A DNA stretch of 64,000 nucleotides from Desarmillaria ectypa. Its lineage: Eukaryota > Basidiomycota > Agaricomycetes > Agaricales > Physalacriaceae. Under the pieces are notes generated by a model. It was not told the DNA's origin and did no database searches. It saw only the letters and a list, made by a program, of their open reading frames with translations. The position numbers and the translations under genes are program-made. Shown here piece by piece: positions 57,006-64,000 of the stretch; position 1 is the first letter of the stretch; each line of letters opens with the position of its first letter. The stretch is from assembly GCA_030407005.1 (NCBI GenBank), contig JAUDYN010000003.1, positions 3,100,001 through 3,164,000 on the forward strand, in the 5' to 3' direction.

Positions 57006-58574
57006 ATGGTAAAAGCAATCACAGATGAGCAGGTGAGACCTCAATTTTTCTTGAAGCCCCACCATTGACCGGTATCTACCCCTTGCGCCTTCAGCCGCCG
57101 CCTGAACGGAAGGACACGACGAAGAAGAAGGTTACAGCAAAGAAGAAGAACATAGCTACAGGAGTATGGCCTTGCAAGATCAACGGATGCAACAAGCAGT
57201 TCGCGCGGGAGGCAGACTTGAAGAGACACCAGAGGACAACGAAACTGCATTCGATGCCTGGATTGTACGTGCTTGTGCTCAGGAAATCGCGTCTATACTA
57301 ATGTTCTGCAGTTCCTGCCCACAATGCGACGCTACCTTCACAAGAGTGAGTACGTTTACGTTGTAATTCCAGTACCGAGATTATTTACTCCGGCGCTAGA
57401 CTGATGCTCTCCGGCGCCATCAGAAGTCAAGGTCGATTTATTTCAGTCCTTCTACGTGCAGCTGCTGAGGGCATCGTAGACATAATGGTATCGTGATCGA
57501 GGCAATGGAACAGGAGCTACTGAACGAGGGTCCTTCAAGGAGTAGCAGTATTGGGCCGTCCATCAAAGGCAAGGAACCCATGTTAGCGACATCACATGCC
57601 GCTCAAGGAAAATCTGTGGTGTCTGGACCAGCTACTGGCCATTCCAGCTATTATCGTCAACACACAGCGCACTCAAGCAGTATCCTTCTCTCTCTTCTTC
57701 TGATGAATGTTGTCTAATCAGTTGTATTAGCGTATGTACCTGAATATACACAGGTAGGCTTGCCGACGTCTGCCACCCGGCTTAACGGCGCGACGAATTG
57801 GGCTCAGTCACAGCCATGGCCTGAGGGTGTACCACCGCCTGCTGCTATCGGATACCCCATATACTATACACCTTCCCCTTATTACCGTCAGAATGGAGTC
57901 ACCTCAGTTCCTCAGCATCAGCATCGACCTCCAACCGAAACAGAGTACCGCACAAGTTCCTCATCGAGAACCCAATCACCTCATCAGACCGCCCAATCTC
58001 GCTTGGGGACTCCCCAAAACGATTCAAATTCCTCCCCGTCTGGACCAGAGACTCCCGATGGCGATCAGCAAATGTCAGCTTCGCACGAGCCAGCTACAGT
58101 GAATCTTTCAGATGTCGACACTCTTACAGAGGAGGAAATGAAGGTTCTCTCAATGCAGCTCACCCATGCAGCAATGGAGGTCGTGCTCAACAACGCAAAG
58201 TACCCGCGACGGGAAAATCTGCGTGGCGTCAATTTGGAGGATATTAATTCAAGATGGTCAAGTCCAAATCAGCCGGAGAGTGATCTAGATCACGGCGAGG
58301 ATGCGAGAATGTCTCCCGAGGAACATACGGGGTCGGGTTTGCTCTCTTATGGCACGCCTCTTGATCGTCCTGAACCCATGGAGCATATGCTGACAGAGGA
58401 TGGCGAACCGATGCTTAACCCAGGTATGTTGCTGTCAATGGTCATAGTGCTGTCTGACTTTTGCTGTGTATAGCGGAGCTCCTGACACAGGTACGAGTCA
58501 ATTAAGGGTATCCACATTGAATTCGGCGCCTGATGTTTCAAAAGGAATCCCTTGCTTCTCCCCCTCCTTCATGA
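57006..58574 (+). CDS. C2H2 zinc-finger transcription factor
   Basis: Exon 1 (57006-57032, MVKAITDEQ) joins to a basic stretch KKKVTAKKKNIATG and a C2H2 finger WPCKINGCNKQFAREADLKR-HQRTTKLH (C-x4-C...H-x5-H). The next exons give a second finger, FSCPQCDATFTR joined to TDALRRHQKSRH. A 500-residue-scale tail follows, rich in Ser/Pro/Gln/Thr (GYPIYYTPSPYYRQN, SSSSRTQSPHQTAQS) with an acidic patch (LSDVDTLTEEEMKVL), typical of an activation domain. Introns fit at 57033-57096, about 57264-57310, 57345-57398, 57430-57478, about 57678-57729, 58424-58472 and 58491-58544; the stop is at 58574. Two paired fingers near the N-terminus are common in fungal regulators; the target genes are unknown. Confidence 0.8.
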
Positions 58575-59066
58575 CTTCACGATTGGTTGGACTTGTAGTG
58601 AATTTAACACTTTATGATATCTGTACAACACTGTTTCCTTCCCCTCGTCAAGCATGTAAGCTTCTTTCGTTACTTTAATATCGACGCAGTCGATTTTTTG
58701 TTAGGTTCCGTCTTTATGGTAGCCTTTGGTGATTTTGGTCAGACTCATGTACAACAGTATGAAACGCATCGCTCTACATTATTGTGAGTATCTACATCAC
58801 TTGCAACCCATACTAGATCTGACCCGGTATGTCCAGGGTTTTTCGTAATGTGTAACGGGCTGATTAATAATTACGACAGCATTTTCCAAACAATGAAACA
58901 TGCTCCCGCGAAACACTAAGACACGCAAAAATACAGATTCATTTGTTGATGTACTATATGCTACAGATTAAAGCTGTGGAGAGCCAAAATTGCGCAAAGG
59001 TATATGTTTATCGATACCGTCTGTTGAAAGAGGGACAAAGAGCGACACACTCCGTGAAGTTTTGCA
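58575..59066. other. Convergent 3' gap
   Basis: 492 bases between the zinc-finger stop and the adenosine kinase stop, A/T-rich around 58850-58980, presumably both 3' UTRs. Nothing else seen. Confidence 0.45.
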
Positions 59067-60313
59067 TTACAGGATTTGTACTTTTGGCCATTTGAACTGT
59101 GGTCCGACCTATGTACCATGAATCAGTATTATTCGGTGCAAAGCAGGGTAGACATACCTCTTGGATACTCAAAGACGCAAGTTTGTGCCCGACATCAACA
59201 GATTCCTCCAAGGACTTGCCAGCGACGTAGGCGCCCAAGAAGCCGCCAGCAAAGGCATCTCCTGCTCCATTAGTGTCCACAATTTCCTCATCTTTGAGAA
59301 CGTGGACAGCAAAGGTCTTGGGGCTATCAGGTTCTGCAGAGCTGACAAGGACTGTCGACTCGGCGCCGTGGGTGATGACAACGATACGAGGTCGGGACGC
59401 GTTAGACTTGGGCAACATAGCAATAGCCTTGCCTACAGCAGGGAGATCAGTAGGCGTGGGGTGCCCATTGGCACTCGCCCAAGACTCCGCCTCTGCCTCG
59501 TTACATATGATGATATCGGTATGCGGAAGGACAGTTTGCAGGGCGGCGTTGAAGAATTGGGGGATAAAAGGCGCGGAAAAGTTGAGGACAGAGACTTTGC
59601 CGGAAGCACTGACGTCTTTACTGAAGTCACTGATGATGGACGCGCCGTGCGTGAGGAAGTAGCCCTCAAAGTAGAAGACTTTGGCGCCGACGACTAGGGG
59701 AGCGACTTCGGGGGAGGAGAGATGGGACTGGTCGTATTTCTCGGCGACGCGCAGGGTGGTTACCAAGGATCTACCTCGTGATTAAGAAAAAAAGATGTTT
59801 GAAGGCAGGGATGGCGGCATACCGATGGTGTCCGGTGATGATCACCGCGCAAGCACCAGTTTTTTCGCCTTTCTTCACTTGGTAGGCCTCGAGCAGTCCT
59901 TCCCTTTTGTTAGCGGCTTTGAGCTGCTCAGCGAGATCATCATCACCGACGCATCCGGTGTAGACAACCGAGTTTGAGGGGAGGATATACTGGACAAAGG
60001 TAGATACTTAGTCTTCGGTTCCCCGTTTTTGGCGGCTGGAATGCTCACCGCAGCTCCACGAGCAGCGTTCTGTGCTGCACCCCCAGCAACGTAGGTCACC
60101 TGGTAGTTCTTCACGATGTCCTCGTATCTGAGCAGACATCAGACAGGAGACGAGGCAAAAAATTTGACCGTACATGGGAGCCTGCTTCTCCTCAGCGAGG
60201 ATGGCATCGTTCGCCTTCAGCCCATACTTGGTCAATAGCTCTTCACCATTCGTGACCTGCATGTCGAGCAGGGGATTGCCCATGCAGAAGAGGGCGGGGG
60301 TCGTCGAGGCCAT
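59067..60313 (-). CDS. Adenosine kinase (PfkB family)
   Basis: Phosphorylates adenosine to AMP, keeping the methylation cycle clear of adenosine. Five exons on the minus strand start MASTTPALFCMGNPLLDMQV at 60313. PfkB features follow: TYVAGGAAQNAARGAA (substrate Gly-Gly), SVVYTGCVGDDDLAEQLKA, CAVIITGHHRSLVTTLRVAE, FEGYFLTHGASIISD, NEAEAESWASANG, and the anion-hole/catalytic motif DTNGAGDAFAGGFLGAYVAG with its Asp base. The last short exon gives VGPQFKWPKVQIL, ending at 59067. The FY(F)EGYF and HGAEST phrases distinguish adenosine kinase from ribokinase. Length near 345 residues is normal. Divergent from the RCC1-like gene with very little DNA between. Confidence 0.94.
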
Positions 60314-60391
60314 GGTGGAAGAGAAGAAGGGTAATCGATGATCAGATCAGGCCATACAATTACGGATGTCATTCAGCACGTCCACCACGTT

Positions 60392-61486
60392 ATGCCGTGT
60401 CTCGTGTCTGCTGGCTCGAACGCTCACGGACAGCTCGCCAATGGAATAGTAGATGATTCTCATGCATTTGCGACGTGTATATTCAAAGATCTACCACTAC
60501 CTGACAGTCGGATTGTCGACCTCTGCTGCGGTGCCAACCACACCTTGCTTCTCCTCGAGACTGGGGAAGGGTTACGCGAGCTCTGGGGGTGCGGAGATGG
60601 GCGTGCAGGTCAATTAGGACCGGACTGGGTCGAATCAAGCACCTCTTTTCGTCCTGTAACGCTCAATCGTGATGGATACACCCTCAAGATGATATCGGCA
60701 TCCTGGGAAACGTCGTACATCGTTCTGGAGCGTCCCGGGCAGCGGGATGTGCTGATCTCGATGGGTGCCAATGATTTTGGTGATCTTGGAGTAGGGACGG
60801 CTCGTTCAGCAGCGGGTATCCATGTCGTTGAGCTGCCCTGCGAGGGGGAGACTATCACCGCGATGTACGCGGGTCAGCACCATATAGTCATTCAAGTAGA
60901 TGGTGCTCAATTGGTGGGCTGGGGTCTATCTCGGCATGGACAGCTTGGAGAACCCAAGGCTAAAGTCGCGAGACCACGAATAATACCCGTTGAAGGCCAA
61001 ATCATGTCAATTGCCCTTGGCGCTCAGCACACTGCTCTCCTTCTCACCTCTGGCCATGTCATAGGGCTAGGATCCAATCGGAAAGAGCAGTTGCAGGGGC
61101 TGGAGATGCTCAGTAACGTTCGGATGGTGGATTGTACGTGGAATGGAACCTATGCGGTCGTAGGTGACCGTATACGTTCCACGGGGAGCCATTCCAAAGG
61201 ACAGCTTGGTAGGAGTCTGACTGGTCCGTATGTCGAGTTCCCACACAACCATCGTCTGAAGAAGCTGGCATGTGGTACGGAGCATGTCCTTGTTCTATTT
61301 GACGCCGTCGACGGTGACTCAGAGGTATGGGGTTGGGGGTGGAACGAGCACGGGAACCTTGGACTTGGTACGACGGAGGATATGCGGCTCCCTGTAAAAC
61401 TCTGGCCTCGAGATTCGACGCCTGGCTCGGGGAGGGCTGTGGACATCTGGGCCGGCTCTGGTACATCTTGGATGTGTGTCCAATGA
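60392..61486 (+). CDS. RCC1-repeat (beta-propeller) protein, ATS1-like
   Basis: Intronless frame with RCC1-type repeats: VSAGSNAHGQLANGIVDDSH, LWGCGDGRAGQLGPDW, ISMGANDFGDLGVGTARSAA, LVGWGLSRHGQLGEPKAK, VIGLGSNRKEQLQG, STGSHSKGQLGRSLTG and VWGWGWNEHGNLGLGTTEDM. This gives about seven blades, as in RCC1, for a 365-residue protein. RCC1 itself is a Ran exchange factor, but short cytosolic single-propeller proteins in fungi often resemble ATS1, which in yeast works with Kti11/Dph3; assignment beyond 'RCC1 repeats' is uncertain. The frame is open from Met 60338, but the propeller begins at Met 60392 (MPCLVSAGSN), which I prefer; the alternative would leave only 24 bp to the adenosine kinase start. 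Confidence 0.8.
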   Translation: MPCLVSAGSNAHGQLANGIVDDSHAFATCIFKDLPLPDSRIVDLCCGANHTLLLLETGEGLRELWGCGDGRAGQLGPDWVESSTSFRPVTLNRDGYTLKMISASWETSYIVLERPGQRDVLISMGANDFGDLGVGTARSAAGIHVVELPCEGETITAMYAGQHHIVIQVDGAQLVGWGLSRHGQLGEPKAKVARPRIIPVEGQIMSIALGAQHTALLLTSGHVIGLGSNRKEQLQGLEMLSNVRMVDCTWNGTYAVVGDRIRSTGSHSKGQLGRSLTGPYVEFPHNHRLKKLACGTEHVLVLFDAVDGDSEVWGWGWNEHGNLGLGTTEDMRLPVKLWPRDSTPGSGRAVDIWAGSGTSWMCVQ

Positions 61487-62193
61487 GATAGTCAGTTGCT
61501 CTCTTTTTATTTCTATGAGCGAAAGGAATTAACAGCTTCGAGTCAGCTTGCCTTCCTCGGAAGTCGTTAGTCGGCAGAACCTCGCTTACTGACTTTCGTG
61601 ATGCGACAATACTCCCAGTCCCGAGCGTATCATTGTTCAAATCTGTTCGATGTACTTGATCTTGACGACGTTGGGCCTGGCTAGCTGCTGGGCCCACCAA
61701 ATGACACGGGGACCCGCTCACCTCGAGATTGTCGAATATGTTCAAGTACGTAGTAGTGGTCAGGCGTTGACCATTCACAGCAGAACAAGTTCCATGAAGA
61801 TCGGTGGACGAGGGACGAAGATAATACCGTAGCAGCAGTAGTTACAACAGCATACATGCACATCACGGCATTACTATCAATCTCCGGTGGGCAAGTCCAA
61901 ATCCACATGGATTTGAGTGACGGTCACTTCTTTCAGAAGGGCAAGCTAAAATGCGGGTCAGGTCCAGTTACCAAGAAATATTTGTATGGTTTGCCTTTCC
62001 GATAAGTATCTAGGCTTTCCCTCAGTACTTGTTATTCAACATGGAGAGGTGGATTAAATACCTGCGCAGCATCCTTCGATTCGTTGTATTGATGCAGGAG
62101 CTTTATATGCTTTTTAACAACACACTCTGCGTCTTCATTTTCTCTGTAGAAATTTCAGTGGAGAATCCCTCAATGAAAATGAAATATCGGAGT
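61487..62193. other. Gap downstream of the RCC1-like gene
   Basis: About 700 bases without a recognised gene or repeat; the first part is presumably the RCC1-like 3' UTR. Antisense open stretches over the RCC1 3' end extend into it but lack any domain. Confidence 0.4.
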
Positions 62194-62336
62194 TTACCCC
62201 AACTCCCGTTGCAAGTTCTCCACTTCGGCTTCTAGAGCCGCTATACGGGCTTCCTGTCTCTGCCAAATATTCAAAAAAAAAGGAATAAGAAAAGGGAAGT
62301 AGTGATCCGGACCTTCGCTGAAAAGGCTACGTGCAT
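62194..62336 (-). CDS. Putative 29-residue coiled-coil microprotein (or last exons of a larger gene)
   Basis: An ATG at 62336 opens MHVAFSAK (62313-62336). A 53-nt intron with GT donor, long polypyrimidine tract and CAG acceptor (62260-62312) leads in phase to RQEARIAALEAEVENLQREL-G and a stop at 62194. The second exon is a near-perfect heptad pattern (I/L/V/L spacing) with Glu/Arg flanks, i.e. a short leucine-zipper-type helix. The exon is too regular to dismiss, but such a small product may be the tail of a longer transcript with upstream exons I could not find. It sits divergent to the ABC transporter gene, 249 bp away. Confidence 0.35.
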
Positions 62337-62585
62337 TGAGGTATTGGGAAGACTGCATGAGCACTGAGCAATGCCACTGGCCACTGTCACGCGTTATTTA
62401 CGCGTTGTTTGTCAGGTGACGTCATGTACGTCATGTAGATGCTGGTGTCGGCAAATTGCGATCTCCACGGTCTGCGCCGTATTATTAACCATACTACAAC
62501 GATTATTTTATTTAAATTCTCCATGCCAGCCTCGAAAGCCACTTGGCCCTGTATCTTCCTTCAACCCGACTCTCAGAATTGAACA

Positions 62586-64000
62586 ATGAAAAGCCTTCTC
62601 TGGCGACAGTTTGCCATTCTCTTCTGGAAAAACTGGATCGTTTTGTTCAAGCACCCATTCGTGCGTGGTCAAAACGTTGCCGACCTGGGGGTTGACGTTT
62701 ATGTTCATCATTGTGTAGCTGAACTTCCTGCGGTGCTTTGCATTGCCTATTGGATTTGGGATATTTCTTGCAGTTGCACAGTTATTCTTAACAAAGCCCA
62801 GCAATGTGCGTGCCTTCCATTTGATCTTTTCTTCCTACTAACCACCAGTAGTTTGGCATAGGAAATCCCATATCCATATATTCTCTGACACAGGCGCTTA
62901 AACCGGGCTATGCTTTGCTATGGGCTGATGGCACGGATGGAACGAGTGACCCTTCACCATCAAGTATCATCGCTCACATCACAGAGAATTTTACAACATC
63001 ACAGTTAGCAGCAGTTCGACAGCTAGATTCTCCTGATGACATTCCCTCTGCATGTCCTCAAAACTTCAATCTATTCTCAGAGTGCTTTGCTGCCGTCGCA
63101 TTCTACGATATCCCTGCTAACGGAAACGCCACGAATCCTATCAACTACACTATTCGTGCCGACGCTGGACTTGCTCATATAGATGTCGTCAAGCACTCGA
63201 GCGATTTTGAGGAGCGTATCCTTCCCTTACAGTGGGCAATAGACCAAGTAAAGTTGGTTGTTATCAAGGCCACATATGCTCATCACATATAGGCTATCAT
63301 TGAACTCAAGACCGGCGAACGAGCTCCGACTCCCATTCAGTGGCCGTTCACTCAGGAAACTAACGAGGAACGAGATACACGTACTCGTCTGAGTGCGTTG
63401 CCACGCCCGGGCGGTCTATATCCGTCGGTATTGACATATCCGTTCTAGGTTACATTCGTGGTCTCCGAACGCTACTTGTATTATTACTGTGAGGTTTTAT
63501 CAAAAGTTTAGCAATGCTGCTGGTGTGAATATAGTTCTATAGGTTTATATGTTTTGTTGGGATATCTTATCAGCTGCCTGGTACTGTTACTGCAGAGCGC
63601 GCTAACCTTATCACTGCACATATGAAAGCTATGGGCCTCCTAGACTCGGCCAGAATCTTGTAAGGTTATTCCAATTCGACGTTCGCCTTCTATCTTCATA
63701 CAGGACTCCCAGGTCCTGGCATATAAGCATCTCCTTAGCGTATCTTCCAGCATGGGTCATTGTATCTTTGATCTGGCACTACCGGATTTTCTCAAAAACC
63801 AACGCTGGATTGATAGTCGTCGTTCATCTTCTCCTTGGACTGTCGTTGGCTAGTTGGTCCTTCTTCGTCGCAGCTCCATTCGGAAGAGCCCTCAACTAGC
63901 TGCAGTCGCATCGACATTTTTGGCCATCCTCTTTGCCATAATAGCTCTGGTACTTGGCCACGCCGGTAATGTGGCGGCATTCATCTTCACGATATTTTTT
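62586..64000 (+). CDS. ABCA-type ABC transporter, N-terminal part (runs off window; one frame break)
   Basis: Starts MKSLLWRQFAILFWKNWIVL, then an intron and LNFLRCFALPIGFGIFLAVA, the first membrane span. An extracellular loop follows (FGIGNPISIYSLTQALKPGY, IPSACPQNFNLFSECFAAVA, with NFT, NAT and NYT sequons), then AIIELKTGERAPTPIQWPFT. A series of spans comes next: FVGISYQLPG, ISISLAYLPAWVIVSLIWHY and GLIVVVHLLLGLSLASW. This order, with a large loop after span 1, is typical of ABCA-family full transporters that move lipids. Introns of 46-60 nt join in phase up to 63880. There, AAPFG is followed by SPQLAAVASTFLAILFAI in another frame, so one base seems missing near 63881-63886. No nucleotide-binding domain lies within the window. 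A real frameshift would make it a pseudogene. Confidence 0.75.

Noticed and set aside
59161..59697. 178-codon plus-strand open frame opposite adenosine kinase
   Set aside because: It is the antisense of strongly conserved PfkB exons, has no domain and no independent splice or start support.

Overview
The window is nuclear DNA from a filamentous basidiomycete, most likely an Agaricomycete. Nearly every gene is split by introns of about 45-65 nt with GT...AG ends. The gene set is eukaryotic: APC/C activator, COG complex, Raptor, dynactin, Hub1, a nucleolar GTPase. One small secreted-type ORF carries an ETNxxRMAxGLPPxxPR motif that I associate with Agaricomycete secreted proteins. No operons, tRNA, rRNA or CRISPR array were recognised. 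The order assignment is inference; the exon-intron reading comes from the sequence itself.

Layout. 0-1 kb: 3' half of a Cdh1/fizzy-related WD40 gene. 2.7-6.4 kb: two damaged membrane-protein genes, an alkaline-ceramidase-like pseudogene and a Gly/Asn/Ser-rich single-pass protein. 7.2-13.3 kb: a Skt5/Chs4-type Sel1-repeat protein with a CaaX box, and an importin-9/Kap114-type karyopherin. 13.5-17.1 kb, minus strand: an RS-rich splicing-type protein and an F-box protein. 17.1-20.5 kb: a gene-poor stretch with one weak, possibly decayed coding region. 20.5-24.2 kb: Hub1 and COG8 divergent from a 182-bp promoter, then a second F-box protein. 24.8-29.2 kb: a small secreted-type ORF and a tandem pair of single-pass membrane proteins, one decayed. 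29.5-36 kb: Dph4-like J-protein, flavin monooxygenase, a fold-back element and a RhoGEF. 36.9-46.5 kb: 3-methylcrotonyl-CoA carboxylase alpha subunit, NOG2 GTPase, mitochondrial uS15 and enolase. 46.8-61.5 kb: p150Glued dynactin, Raptor/Kog1, a C2H2 zinc-finger protein, adenosine kinase and an RCC1-repeat protein. 62.2-64 kb: a tiny coiled-coil ORF and the start of an ABCA-type transporter that runs off the window.

How the parts relate. The conserved genes are unrelated housekeeping functions; several neighbours are divergent pairs sharing short intergenic promoters. The unusual feature is a contrast. The housekeeping genes read cleanly through every exon, whereas apparent single-base frame breaks fall only in accessory membrane or secreted genes (positions near 3520, 5050, 26600, 29120 and 63880). 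That points to real decay, or population-level variation, in a fast-evolving set of surface proteins, although homopolymer assembly errors are not excluded.
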